A stretch of 64,000 nucleotides of DNA from Bacteroides sp. (GCA_020861095.1 JAJBTC010000212.1:1-64000); one strand, 5' to 3'; shown: positions 48,401 to 58,914, counted from the stretch's first letter. Notes: generated by a model from the sequence alone, not told the origin. Numbers and translations are program-made.

Positions 48401-49494
48401 CCGTGGCCAACACAGGAAAAGAGATCCCGGAAGACCAACGGGAAAAGATATTCGAACGCTACTATCAGGTAGACAATCAGACCGAAGGTAAGTACAACTG
48501 GGGCACAGGCATCGGTCTGTACTATGCCCGGAGCCTTACCGAACTGCACCACGGATACATCAAAGCCGGAGTTCCGGAAGAAGGCAGCGGAGCGGTGTTC
48601 ACTTTCATCCTTCCGGTAAGCGACAACTCCTATACGGAAGAAGAACGTACACCGGAACGATACAACCAGCCAGAGGTCTTTCCGCTGCCGGACAGAAGGA
48701 ACCCGGTGACCTCTGCTCCGGAAGAGGATCCGGAGGAAAAGAAAACCATACTGGTGGTAGACGATGATACGGAGGTGTCTCATTACCTGAAGACCCTGTT
48801 GTCTCCCTGGTATCAGGTGATCTGCCGCTTCGACGCAAACAGTGCCCTGAAAGCAATCGGTGAAGAACTGCCCGATCTGGTGCTCAGCGACGTGGTGATG
48901 CCGGACAAGACCGGCTACCAGTTCTGCCGGGAGATCAAAGAGGACCTGCCACTCTGCCACATACCGGTGATACTGGTTACGGCCAAAGCTACCGTGCAAA
49001 ACCAGGTGGAGGGGCTGAATTGCGGTGCGGACGCGTATGTGACCAAACCGTTCGAACCCAGCTATCTGCTGGCATTGATCCGATCGCAACTGGAGAACCG
49101 GGAAAAGGTACGCAACCTTCTGGGGAAAGCTACCCAAACGGATAAGATAGAGGAAAATATACTCTCTCCGCAGGACAATGCTTTTATGACCGATCTTTAC
49201 CGGCTGATGGAAGATGAACTGTCTAACCCGGAACTGGATGTGGCGCGTATAACGGAAATGATGAAGATATCGCGGACCAAGTTCTACTATAAGGTAAAAG
49301 GCTTGACGGGTGAAAACCCCAGCGTGTTCTTTAAGACCTATAAGCTGAACCGTGCGGCAGAGCTGATCTCAGAAGGGAAATATACCGTCTCGGAAATAGC
49401 GGATATGACCGGGTTCAATACCTTGTCGCACTTCTCGAAAAGTTTCAAGAAGCAGTTCGGAACGTCGCCGAGTGAATATAAAGGAAGAGATTGA
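45415..49494 (+). pseudogene. Hybrid two-component regulator (HTCS), interrupted by an in-frame TAG
   Basis: One continuous frame encodes a full 1359-residue HTCS except for a TAG at 47071-47073 (codon 553). The surrounding reading is DSRGEV-stop-LGTVSNG, where sister propeller repeats have WLG, so TGG to TAG is the simplest change. Before the stop: signal/lipobox region (VVSC) and Reg_prop beta-propeller blades (HIWLGSFRGLNKY and similar). After it: last blades, Y_Y_Y domain, TM (TWWAWCIYVVGITALFLLFL), histidine kinase (H837 in VSHEFRTPL; GTGIGLYYA), receiver (D1159 in LSDVVMPDK) and AraC DNA-binding domain. If real, the sensor is split from the kinase. It would have sensed the locus glycan and activated SusCD and the esterases. 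Confidence 0.88.
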
Positions 49495-49789
49495 CGATCG
49501 GAAAATTTACGATTTACTCCCTTCGGTCATGACCATGATACGATTTTTAACCTCAAGGAACGTTGACGATTGACGAAGTACAATTGAAGTTACATTTCAT
49601 TGTTTATAAAAGGTACAGGATTTGTACAGCTCAGGTGGAATAAGAGATCTTATATTTATAATATGTATAGGGCATATATACACTTCCCGTTTTCAGGCAG
49701 GGAATTCAGGGAATAGCCCTCACAGATCGAAAAGCAAGAGGTTTATCCGCTACATAAACCATACATACTACTGTGTTGGACACTGAGCC

Positions 49790-49938
49790 GCGAAGACGCA
49801 CGCCGTGCGTCTCTACAGATGGAGGACGTCAGAGTAGTTACATAAAGTGGGGATTTGTATTTCCAATGGTAAATCTTTCCACGTCTCTGAGTCCAATAGG
49901 TCCAATCTACTTGTAGAGACGCACGGCGTGCGTCTCCG
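49790..49938. repeat. Inverted pair of the 19-bp near-palindrome, reversed order
   Basis: GCC-centre copy at 49794-49812 (flanked ccgcga... ctctacag) and GGC-centre copy at 49917-49935 (flanked cttgtag... ccgcgatacacgtccaa), with the gtagag ends facing inward as at 29.6 kb. A short gatttac module follows the HTCS stop at 49504-49517. Nothing else was recognised in 49495-50108. Confidence 0.85.
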
Positions 49939-50108
49939 CGATACACGTCCAACACATCAATATATATCCGACTGGCACAGAACGAACACGGGATAATTGT
50001 ATGTTGCCTATAATCAGAGGTAGTCAGGAGCTATCTTATTTGTTTCTTAAAACACATTTCATTCAGCTAATGAACTACAATACATCTGTTCCATGAAAGG
50101 TCAATGAC

Positions 50109-51473
50109 TCATTCCTGAGATAAAACGTGATTGAGCCTGTCGTATATGTTTTTCCGCAAAGCAATAAGTGGTTGCAGGCTTTTCTTCCTGCGAAGTCTCA
50201 GGTACCTTACCGCACTGATCCACCGAAGGTATGAACGCGAATACCTCCATGCGAATACGCCCAGGAAGGGAAGGCAGAACACATGCACAAGTGCTATAGC
50301 GAACGAAAAGAATGTCCACATCAGTGCAAATGTGATCAGATACAGTACCGGCATGAGGAAAAGTACCGCAGCACCGAAATGAATGCCGCTGTGCAACATT
50401 TCGTCTTTTACCCGGGAAGTGATCCGGCGCGGGATATAATAGATCAGTATATTAGGAATACAGGCCACGACGAACAAGGGTGCCAGAAGAGCGAGCCCGA
50501 CGGCCCGGAGTATCATACCTGCCCAACCGGGATCGCGGTTGAGATCCCGGTCATGTATGCCTAAACCTTCCGTATCCGTTTTCAGACGGATGGTATCGTC
50601 ATAGATCTGCTGCATGAAGTCCTGATTCTCTTTTTTCATACCATCGAGTCGTGCGAAAAGCTCTTTGTCGGCCATCAGTTTTTGTGGCAGATCCTCCGGA
50701 TCGTAACCCCGCTTGTGGGCATACTCTACCCCATAGGTGAGGCGGAGATAGTCGATGGCATCGTAATTGTCAAGATCGGTAATGTTAAGCATCATTGCGG
50801 CCACTTTCTCCCGGATCACCCCGTTCAATTGCATACGGGCCTCTATAGGGTCTTTGCGATATGCTTCATAGTATGGCTTTGCCGAAATGGGCTCTCCATA
50901 CCAGACCAGCATCTGCTCGTCCATACTCAAATAATCGGAATAGTGATTGCAGGAAGGGACCAGAAAGATCTCTTTTTCGAAATGGGTTCTGCGGGCGGCC
51001 TCGAACACGATATGGAGATATCCTACGGAGAATTTCCCCAACCAATGCTTGTCCTGATGGCCTGCTTCGGGGTAGATTCCTACGATACCGTCTTCCATTA
51101 ATTCCTCTTCTGCCTGTTCCAGGGTGGAACGGTTGCGGACTGTGGAACCTGTGCCGTTATATAACGAACGGTAGGCGGGAAGTATTCCCATCCACCTCAA
51201 CGCAGGAGCAAACAGGGGTGTAAAAGCATCGGCACGCGCTATCATACGCAATCTACGCCGGGGATGACGGACAGAGACAGCAAACCCAAGCGCATCGGAA
51301 AGCCCATTCTGATGATTGGAAACAAGCATGACCGGTACGTTGTCCGGAATATTCTGCATGTCTATGTAATAGACTTTCTTATAATAAAAGTTATCATGAA
51401 ACAGCCGTACATAAGACCTGAACATCCTATATCCCAAATTGGGTGTCGCATTATAAAAGTCGTGTTTGCTCAT
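50109..51473 (-). CDS. PlsC-like acyltransferase with C-terminal membrane segments
   Basis: A 454-residue glycerolipid acyltransferase-type protein. The acceptor-site motif is SNHQNGLSDAL (His with Asp six residues on), followed by LRWMGILPAYRS and the phosphate-binding GIVGIYPEAGHQ. After a long soluble helical stretch come two or three hydrophobic segments (LALLAPLFVVACIPNILIYY, AAVLFLMPVLYLITFALMW, FSFAIALVHVFCLPFLGVFAW). It probably acylates glycerol-phosphate or a related lipid at the inner membrane; the exact acceptor is unknown. Start MSKHDFYNATPN chosen over 51506, as the longer start adds a short unrelated leader. Confidence 0.8.
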   Translation of the reverse strand: MSKHDFYNATPNLGYRMFRSYVRLFHDNFYYKKVYYIDMQNIPDNVPVMLVSNHQNGLSDALGFAVSVRHPRRRLRMIARADAFTPLFAPALRWMGILPAYRSLYNGTGSTVRNRSTLEQAEEELMEDGIVGIYPEAGHQDKHWLGKFSVGYLHIVFEAARRTHFEKEIFLVPSCNHYSDYLSMDEQMLVWYGEPISAKPYYEAYRKDPIEARMQLNGVIREKVAAMMLNITDLDNYDAIDYLRLTYGVEYAHKRGYDPEDLPQKLMADKELFARLDGMKKENQDFMQQIYDDTIRLKTDTEGLGIHDRDLNRDPGWAGMILRAVGLALLAPLFVVACIPNILIYYIPRRITSRVKDEMLHSGIHFGAAVLFLMPVLYLITFALMWTFFSFAIALVHVFCLPFLGVFAWRYSRSYLRWISAVRYLRLRRKKSLQPLIALRKNIYDRLNHVLSQE

Positions 51474-51524
51474 AGTAAAATTATCTATCATGCAAATATG
51501 GGACATTTACACAAAAACATAGGC

Positions 51525-51540
51525 TTTTATCCGGATAAAA
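51525..51540. promoter_or_regulatory. 16-bp perfect palindrome upstream of the acyltransferase
   Basis: TTTTATCCGGATAAAA lies 52-67 nt upstream of the acyltransferase start and could be an operator or chance. The rest of 51474-51934 is AT-rich without gene or clear promoter consensus. Confidence 0.35.
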
Positions 51541-51934
51541 AGTGATATAGATACCAAAAAGCGGATATTCTGTATATCCTCAGACGCACGTATGGGATAA
51601 CTATTGCCCGTTGAGATCATAAAGAAGGATCGGTATACTACATATATTTCTTACCTTCTGTATATTTATGGAAGCGGCAAAACATCAATTTTCCTGTTTA
51701 TATGAATCAACATTTTATTCCATATTCTTTGGTTATGGAATAAAATAGTATTAATTTGCGCACCATTCTTTCCCATTATATTATTGAAATACAAAGCATA
51801 CAAGAGAAACACATAGAAAAACAGACTTACATTCACATACCAATACCATTCATATTCATTATGAAAACTAACTTATTATATCATCATCCGACAAAACTTT
51901 GATTTTTAATATTAACTATTCAACATTTATTCTT

Positions 51935-52429
51935 ATGAAAGACAAAATTTACGACGAAATGTGTGAGCTTTTAAAAGAGAGGCCGGAAAAAATGCAGGAG
52001 TTCAAACTGTTCCATTACAAGAACCAGAATGTGTCTTCCTATCTTGAATTGTTCGATACCGAATTTGGTGATTTATACAGGTCTTTACAAGGCAGTATAA
52101 ATCTTAAATCAGAGATCCTGTTAAATAAGAAATCAACCTCTAAGAACAGTCTCGCATTGGAGAAGAATGATATCTATAAAGCGGAAAACACACTCAGGAT
52201 GGTCGCTCTGATCGTACTGATTATGGGTGTATTGGGAACTCTCTTTATGCTTTACAACACCGTGTGGACAGAAGACTATACAGGTGAAAAAGAATTCAGT
52301 GCCACAGGATTGGGAATGACGATCGGCTATTTATTATCCACAGTAACAACCTGGGCAGTATTGAATGTGATCAGTAATATTTCTGTCAATATTTTCAAAC
52401 TAAGAGAACAAACAGAACGGAAAGATTAA
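51935..52429 (+). CDS. Small membrane protein of unknown function
   Basis: I do not recognise the family. Start MKDKIYDEMCELL gives 164 residues: a soluble helical N-terminal half rich in Lys/Glu, then two membrane segments (about VALIVLIMGVLGTLFMLYN and LGMTIGYLLSTVTTWAVLNVI) and a charged tail KLREQTERKD. The codon use and AT content look more relaxed than the neighbours. It stands alone; the next gene converges on it across a terminator. A longer start at 51899 is possible but less likely. Confidence 0.65.
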   Translation: MKDKIYDEMCELLKERPEKMQEFKLFHYKNQNVSSYLELFDTEFGDLYRSLQGSINLKSEILLNKKSTSKNSLALEKNDIYKAENTLRMVALIVLIMGVLGTLFMLYNTVWTEDYTGEKEFSATGLGMTIGYLLSTVTTWAVLNVISNISVNIFKLREQTERKD

Positions 52430-52520
52430 AACGGTGAGTTCTATTTACCGAAAGTGGATCAGATCGTATATCCTACTCTTATCGATAAAAATTTCTTTGA
52501 TCACCTAAAAAATAAATCAT

Positions 52521-52556
52521 CAAAAAATAAGGAGCTGACCTGACGGCCAGCTCCTT
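52521..52556 (-). terminator. Intrinsic terminator after mutB
   Basis: Arms aaggagctg (52529-52537) and cagctcctt (52548-52556) form a stem followed on the minus strand by ATTTTTT (plus aaaaaat at 52523-52529). It lies about 27 nt past the mutB stop. Confidence 0.8.
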
Positions 52557-52582
52557 ACAGAAAAGAAGAAGTTTCTTCTTTG

Positions 52583-54730
52583 TTATTCCTCATCCATCAG
52601 GATCTCCAGGATCTGACAGGCAGCTTTCGCTACCGGCGTACCGGGACCGAAGATGGCAGCTACACCAGCCTTGTAAAGGAAATCATAGTCCTGCGCAGGG
52701 ATCACACCACCGGCAATTACAATGATATCTTCACGTCCGAGTTTCTTCAGTTCGTCAATGATCTGAGGCACCAGTGTTTTGTGTCCGGCAGCCAGGGAAG
52801 AGACACCTACTACGTGTACGTCGTTCTCTACAGCCTCACGCGCGGCTTCGGCAGGAGTCTGGAACAATGGTCCCATATCCACATCGAATCCACAGTCGGC
52901 ATAACCGGTGGCTACTACTTTGGCTCCACGGTCGTGTCCGTCCTGGCCCATCTTCGCGATCATGATACGCGGCTGACGACCCTCTTTCTTCGCAAACTCC
53001 TCAGCCAGCTGACAGGCCCGTTTGAAGTCCGAATCGTTTTTACTTTCTGCTGAATACACGCCTGATATGGTTCTGATGATTGCTTTGTAACGTCCGACGA
53101 TCTTCTCACACGCATAGGAGATCTCTCCCAACGTAGCACGTACCCGCGCGGCTTCCACAGCCAGTTCGAGCAGGTTGCCTTCTCCGGTCTCCACACAACG
53201 GGTGATGGCTTCCAGTGCGGCCTGTACGTTGGCTTCGTCGCGACCCTCTTTGAGCTCTTTCAGACGTTCGATCTGTTCCTGACGTACAGCAGTATTATCG
53301 ATCTCAAGAATGTCGATCGGATCTTCTTTTTCCAAACGGTATTTATTTACCCCTACGATGGTCTGCGAACCGGAGTCGATACGTGCCTGCGTACGGGCAG
53401 CCGCCTCTTCGATACGCATCTTAGGAATGCCGGTCTCAATGGCCTTGGCCATACCGCCCAGCCGCTCCACCTCCTGGATCAGTTCCCAGGCACGGTGAGC
53501 CAGTTCATCGGTGAGAGCCTCTACATAATAAGAACCTCCCCAGGGATCTACGTTCTTACATACATAGGTCTCTTCCTGGATATAGATCTGAGTATTACGC
53601 GCGATACGTGCGGAAAAGTCGGTAGGCAACGCAATGGCCTCGTCCAATGCGTTGGTATGGAGCGACTGGGTATGTCCCAGGGCAGCTCCCATCGCCTCGA
53701 TACAGGTACGTCCTACATTGTTGAACGGATCCTGCTCGGTGAGTGACCAGCCGGAAGTCTGCGAGTGCGTACGCAACGCCAGGGATTTCGGGTTTTTCGG
53801 GTTGAACTGCTTCACGATACGTGCCCACAACATACGGGCGGCACGCATCTTGGCAATCTCCATAAAGTGATTCATACCGATGGCCCAGAAGAACGAAAGG
53901 CGGGGTGCGAACGCATCGATATCGATACCTGCGGCCACTCCGGCACGGAGATACTCCAAACCATCGGCCAGGGTATAAGCCAATTCGATATCGGCAGTAG
54001 CACCGGCTTCCTGCATGTGGTATCCGGAGATAGAGATCGAGTTGAATTTCGGCATCTTCTGTGAAGTGTATTCGAAGATGTCGGAAATGATCTTCATGGA
54101 GAACGCGGGCGGATAGATATAGGTATTACGCACCATGAACTCCTTGAGAATATCGTTCTGAATGGTTCCGGCCATCTCTTCCAGTTTGGCTCCCTGCTCG
54201 AGTCCGGCATTGATATAGAACGCCATCACAGGCAATACGGCGCCATTCATGGTCATGGATACCGACATCTTGTTCAACGGGATGCCATCGAACAGGGTCT
54301 TCATGTTCTCGATGGAACAGATAGATACCCCTGCCTTACCCACGTCGCCCACCACACGTTCGTGATCGGGGTCGTAACCCCGGTGTGTAGCCAGGTCAAA
54401 TGCTACGGAAAGCCCTTTCTGACCGGAAGCTAAGTTGCGGCGATAGAACGCGTTGGACTCTTCTGCCGTGGAGAATCCGGCATACTGACGGATGGTCCAG
54501 GGACGCAGGGTATACATCACGGAATAGGGTCCGCGCAGGTAAGGGGGAAGTCCGGCAGCATAGTTGAGATGCTCCATTCCCTCGAGGTCTTCTTTGGTAT
54601 AAATGGGTTTCACCCCGATGTGTTCGGGAGTTTCCCAGTCGGCACGGATGCCGTTCTCTTTCTGCCACTCCGCACCGTCTACAGGTTGGAAAGCAGCATA
54701 TATATCTATATTTCTAAAATTGGGTCTCAT
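52583..54730 (-). CDS. mutB: Methylmalonyl-CoA mutase, large (catalytic) subunit
   Basis: This B12-dependent subunit interconverts succinyl-CoA and methylmalonyl-CoA, a step in propionate formation by Bacteroidales. The 715-residue protein has the TIM-barrel substrate domain ([44 protein letters not shown]) and a C-terminal cobalamin domain with the DGHDRG motif, whose H599 is the cobalt ligand. MutA lies upstream in the same direction with a 243-nt gap. The gene is intact and ends in a good terminator. Confidence 0.97.
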   Translation of the reverse strand: MRPNFRNIDIYAAFQPVDGAEWQKENGIRADWETPEHIGVKPIYTKEDLEGMEHLNYAAGLPPYLRGPYSVMYTLRPWTIRQYAGFSTAEESNAFYRRNLASGQKGLSVAFDLATHRGYDPDHERVVGDVGKAGVSICSIENMKTLFDGIPLNKMSVSMTMNGAVLPVMAFYINAGLEQGAKLEEMAGTIQNDILKEFMVRNTYIYPPAFSMKIISDIFEYTSQKMPKFNSISISGYHMQEAGATADIELAYTLADGLEYLRAGVAAGIDIDAFAPRLSFFWAIGMNHFMEIAKMRAARMLWARIVKQFNPKNPKSLALRTHSQTSGWSLTEQDPFNNVGRTCIEAMGAALGHTQSLHTNALDEAIALPTDFSARIARNTQIYIQEETYVCKNVDPWGGSYYVEALTDELAHRAWELIQEVERLGGMAKAIETGIPKMRIEEAAARTQARIDSGSQTIVGVNKYRLEKEDPIDILEIDNTAVRQEQIERLKELKEGRDEANVQAALEAITRCVETGEGNLLELAVEAARVRATLGEISYACEKIVGRYKAIIRTISGVYSAESKNDSDFKRACQLAEEFAKKEGRQPRIMIAKMGQDGHDRGAKVVATGYADCGFDVDMGPLFQTPAEAAREAVENDVHVVGVSSLAAGHKTLVPQIIDELKKLGREDIIVIAGGVIPAQDYDFLYKAGVAAIFGPGTPVAKAACQILEILMDEE

Positions 54731-54837
54731 GTTTTTCTTTACTTTTTAATAAGAGCCTGTTTCTATTTTCCACAAACAACTTTATATTTATTTTTCGCTC
54801 TTTCTTCTGTCTTCTTTTTGCCTCATTTTCCTCTTTT

Positions 54838-54862
54838 TAGACGCAAATATGCGTCTCTACAT
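54838..54862. repeat. AT-centre variant of the near-palindrome between mutA and mutB
   Basis: agacgcaaatatgcgtct at 54839-54856 is followed by the outer end ctac. It is a single copy with no partner nearby, of the same variant type as 25144-25161 and 36474-36491. It lies inside the mutA-mutB gap (54731-54973), so it is probably transcribed with the pair. Confidence 0.75.
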
Positions 54863-54973
54863 AGCCCAGATATAGCACGCTCTGATTGTCTCTAAAATAG
54901 AAAAATGTGACTAAAAATAAGCCTGAATAAAGAAACGAGCAACATGTAAACAGGCTCTAAACCTTCGTCTTAT

Positions 54974-56869
54974 TTATTTTAACAGTTGGGCATTGTACTG
55001 TTTCAATGTTTCCAATACGTTGGAACGGACATTGATGAAATTTTCGATACCCGCGGCTTTGAGCTCATCCATATTCGCTGGTGCACCGGCCACGATGAAC
55101 ATCGCGCGTCCGTCCACAGCTTTAAGAGCAGGGATAGCATATTCGGCATACTCCTCATCGCTGGAACAAAGCACCACAATATCGGCACCGGCAGCCATTG
55201 CTGCTTCTACACCGGCTTCCACGGTTTCAAAACCCAGATGGTCGATCACTTCGTATCCGGCACATGCCAGGAAGTTACATGAGAACTGAGCACGGGCCTG
55301 ACGCATAGCCAGGTTTCCGATGGTCAGCATAAAGGCTTTCGGACGCTTGCCCGAAGCTTCGGTCTGCAAACGGAGTGCTTCGAACTCACTGGCGGCACGG
55401 GACATATTCAGTGTATCCACATCTGTCTCTCCGGTTTCTCCGCACCCGCATCCACAGCAACCATCGGCAGGCTTCTTTCCGGCAGAGGTTTCCGTGAAGT
55501 TGGGATACTGATTGGTTCCCAACAGGATCTCCCGCCGACGGGCTACTGCGTCGTGACGGGCTTTACCGGTTTCGTTGATGGCTTTCTGTACCGAACCGTT
55601 GCGCAGGCATACATAGAATCCGCCCGCGTCTTCTACACCTAAGAAGATCTCCCATGCCTGGTTGGCGATAGATACGGTAAGGTTTTCAATGTAATAAGAT
55701 CCCGCAGCAGGGTCTACCACCTTGTCGAAGTGCGATTCTTCTTTCAATAGCAGTTGCTGGTTGCGTGCCAGACGTTCGGAGAATTCGTCCGGAGTCTGGT
55801 ATACCTTGTCGAACGGAGTCACTGTGAGCGAGTCTACTCCGGCCAACGCGCCACTCATGGCTTCGGTTTGTGTACGGAGCAGGTTGACATACGCGTCGAA
55901 CAGGGTCAGGTTGAACGAAGAGGTCTCCGCATGTATCTTCATCTTTGCGGCACAACGGCAATCTCCGTCGGGGCCCTGATTTTCGCAATCGCGCAGACAT
56001 TCGGGATTGTATGAAGCTACGATATTGGCCCACAACAGACGGGCCGCGCGGAACTTGGCAATCTCTAAGAAATAATTGGAACTGATCCCGAAATTGAATT
56101 TGATATTCTTGGCTACCAGTGCAGCGGGAACCCCCAACTCGGTGAGCGCACTCAGGTATTCATTTCCCCAGGCTAAGGCATACCCCAGTTCCTGAGAGAT
56201 ATAAGCACCGGCATTGTTCAGGGTGATCGCATTGACATTCAATACGCGGTAGAAAGGCAAGGCCTGAGTGATCTCGATAAGGGTTTTGGCTGTCTGTACA
56301 ATGTCTCCTTTTTCCTTACCGGTAAGCAACATCTTGTGATAAGGATCGAAGTTGATAGAGCCTTGCAACTCTTTTACGTCGTATTCTTTTTCGCGGAAAT
56401 AAGCGACCAGCAACTCAGCCAGATCGATCACCAGACTCTGGCAGGTGGTAAAGTTGAGTTCTACCGCAGGTGCCTCAATCCCTTCCAGCAGGGTGGCCAC
56501 AAATCCGGCATTCAGTTCTTCCGTACGGATATGGAAAGAGAGCGAATCTACTCCTTTCATCAGAATGTCCAATGCTTTGGCATTGGCCTCCTTCGGACAT
56601 TTCGCACAGATCTCCTGACGCACCAACCAGTTGTTGTTTTTCTTAGTACCCCTCAGGTAAGGGAATTCGCCGGGAAGAGCATCGGTCGTATTCAGGCCTT
56701 CGAGGTCTTCCATCCGGTAGAAAGGTTTTACTTTGAATCCTTCGTTTGTCTTCCAAACGAGCTTCTTCTCATAGTCGGCCCCTTTCAGGTCGGCTGTGAC
56801 CTTCTCCATCCATTGCCCGGTGCTCACGGAAGGAAAATCCGAGAAGAGTTTTTCTTTACTGTCTGCCAT
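54974..56869 (-). CDS. mutA: Methylmalonyl-CoA mutase, small subunit
   Basis: The non-catalytic partner of MutB, 631 residues. It keeps the barrel fold (FPYLRGTKKNNNWLVRQEI; AAGSYYIENLT) and a B12-domain-like end, but lacks the DxHxxG cobalamin motif (the matching stretch reads IGNLAMRQARAQF), as expected for the small subunit. A Cys/Gly-rich insert (DGCCGCGCGETGETD, around residue 480) lies at the domain junction. It is first in the leftward mutA-mutB operon. Confidence 0.95.
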   Translation of the reverse strand: MADSKEKLFSDFPSVSTGQWMEKVTADLKGADYEKKLVWKTNEGFKVKPFYRMEDLEGLNTTDALPGEFPYLRGTKKNNNWLVRQEICAKCPKEANAKALDILMKGVDSLSFHIRTEELNAGFVATLLEGIEAPAVELNFTTCQSLVIDLAELLVAYFREKEYDVKELQGSINFDPYHKMLLTGKEKGDIVQTAKTLIEITQALPFYRVLNVNAITLNNAGAYISQELGYALAWGNEYLSALTELGVPAALVAKNIKFNFGISSNYFLEIAKFRAARLLWANIVASYNPECLRDCENQGPDGDCRCAAKMKIHAETSSFNLTLFDAYVNLLRTQTEAMSGALAGVDSLTVTPFDKVYQTPDEFSERLARNQQLLLKEESHFDKVVDPAAGSYYIENLTVSIANQAWEIFLGVEDAGGFYVCLRNGSVQKAINETGKARHDAVARRREILLGTNQYPNFTETSAGKKPADGCCGCGCGETGETDVDTLNMSRAASEFEALRLQTEASGKRPKAFMLTIGNLAMRQARAQFSCNFLACAGYEVIDHLGFETVEAGVEAAMAAGADIVVLCSSDEEYAEYAIPALKAVDGRAMFIVAGAPANMDELKAAGIENFINVRSNVLETLKQYNAQLLK

Positions 56870-56912
56870 AGTTTATTTAAAATTAAAATAAGATTAGAGA
56901 GTATTCCGATTA

Positions 56913-56920
56913 CAAAATTA
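56913..56920 (-). promoter_or_regulatory. Possible mutA -7 box
   Basis: TAATTTTG on the minus strand fits TAnnTTTG about 45 nt before the mutA ATG. No TTTG is seen at the expected -33 place, so this is weak. Nearby, 57001-57020 holds a caaatcggtaaatcgtaa module and 57123-57146 a ttgacttcctcgaccgttggtt module. Confidence 0.4.
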
Positions 56921-57187
56921 CGACCTACGGATCAGCGGATTACACATATCGGTTGATACGATTGGCAACCCATGCCTTTTCGCACTCCCCCTCTATATTT
57001 CGCAAATCGGTAAATCGTAACACAATTGAGGTGCAAATATACGTAAATCCTTTATACAAGGCTTTTTTTTGGGAAAAATTCCTTCCCTTTCCGGAGAGTT
57101 TTTCCGGTAATTTCGATCGCAATTGACTTCCTCGACCGTTGGTTCGTAAATTTAGTAAACCGTAAATTCTTTAAAGTCTCCGAAATA

Positions 57188-57218
57188 TTTGTTCGCATGG
57201 ATGTAATGACTACTTTTG
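57188..57218 (+). promoter_or_regulatory. Promoter of the AspT-type transporter gene
   Basis: TTTG (57188-57191), 19 nt, then TACTTTTG (57211-57218) match the Bacteroidota consensus fully. The 5' leader would be about 28 nt. Confidence 0.75.
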
Positions 57219-57250
57219 CACCCGAATTTTAACTATACTTTAATATTGTT

Positions 57251-58914
57251 ATGAACTGGTTACAGGATTTGTTGTGGAACCCCGGTTCGGTGGCACATAT
57301 CGTATTTCTTTACGCATTTGTGATCGCTACGGGAGTTCTACTGGGGAAGATCAAGATTTTCGGGGTTTCACTGGGGGTGACGTTCGTCTTATTCATGGGT
57401 ATATTTATGGGGCATTTCGGTTTTTCGGCCGATCACCACATTTTACACTTCATCCGTGATTTCGGTCTTATCTTGTTTGTCTTTTGTATCGGGCTACAGG
57501 TAGGGCCCTCTTTTTTTCTTCTTTTAAGAAAGGAGGAATGACACTGAACCTGCTGGCTGTAGGTATCGTACTGCTGAACATTGCCATGGCACTGGGATTC
57601 TATTACGGTCTGGATGGCCGTATCGAACTTCCCATGATGGTGGGTATCCTCTACGGAGCCGTGACCAATACGCCCGGGCTGGGGGCTGCGCAGGAAGCAC
57701 TCAATCAGCTCCATTACGACGGGCCGCAGATTGCACTGGGATATGCCTGTGCCTATCCGCTGGCAGTAGTAGGGATCATTGGTTCGATCATCGCCGTACG
57801 CTACCTTTTCCGTATCAATCTGAATAAAGAGGAAGAAGTACTCAACAGCCAGAACGACGATGTACATCACAAACCGCACATGATGCACCTGGAGGTACGC
57901 AACGAATCGATCCACGGGAAAAGCCTGATACAGGTGAAGAACTTCCTGGGACGACCGTTTGTCTGTTCCCGCATCCGCCACAACGACCACGTCAGTATTC
58001 CCAACCATGAGACCATCTTCTACAGCGGCGACCAGCTGTTTGTGGTCTGCTCGGAAGAGGATGCCGAAGCCGTCACCGCGTTCATCGGCAGGCAGATCGA
58101 GGTAGACTGGGAGAAGCAGGACACCCCGATGGTATCCCGCCGTATCCTGGTGACGCGTTCGGAGATCAACGGCAAGACACTGGGCGCAATGCACTTCCGC
58201 AGTATCTATGGAGTGAACGTGACACGTATCCATCGTTCGGGGGTAGACCTCTTTGCCGATCCGAACCTGGTGTTGCAGGTAGGAGACCGTGTGATGGTAG
58301 TGGGTGAACTGGATGCGGTAGAGCGTGTGGCACGGGTACTGGGTAACTCGCTGAAAAGGCTGGATCATCCGAATATCGTCACTATATTTACCGGGATCTT
58401 CTTAGGTATTCTACTGGGTAGTCTGCCCATTGCTTTCCCGGGGATACCCACTCCGGTGAAGCTGGGATTGGCAGGGGGGCCGCTGGTAGTAGCGATCCTG
58501 ATCGGACGCTTCGGCCATAAACTGAAATTAGTAACCTACACGACACAGAGTGCCAACCTGATGTTACGGGAAATAGGGATCGTGCTGTTCTTAGCCAGTG
58601 TGGGCATCGAAGCAGGGGCCAACTTTGTACAGACAGTGGTAGAGGGCGACGGATTGTTGTACGTAGGGATCGGTTTCCTGATCACCATCGTGCCCCTGCT
58701 GATCATTGGCGCCATTGCCCGTCTCTACTTTAAAGTCAACTATTTCATCCTGATGGGACTCATCGCGGGAAGTAATACAGACCCTCCGGCACTGGCATAC
58801 GCCAACCAGGCGGCCAACAACGACGCGCCGTCGGTAGGATACTCCACCGTATATCCGCTGACGATGTTCCTGCGCATCCTGGCCGGACAGATGATCTTAC
58901 TGCTTCTGATGTAG
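57251..58914 (+). pseudogene. AspT/YidE-type transporter with RCK_C domains, frameshifted at T7
   Basis: The family has two membrane halves (AspT/YidE duplication) around paired TrkA-C/RCK_C domains. Frame 1 covers residues 1-89 ([19 protein letters not shown] ... [14 protein letters not shown]) and stops at 57541. The rest is in the -1 frame: [36 protein letters not shown] repeats (about 200-370), then the second half with [15 protein letters not shown]. One extra T in T7 (57511-57517) gives an intact 554-residue protein. T-TTT-TTT is also a classic -1 slippery heptamer in the right phase, which would yield exactly PSFFSSFKK. The substrate is unknown (aspartate/alanine exchange is one family activity). 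Confidence 0.85.
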
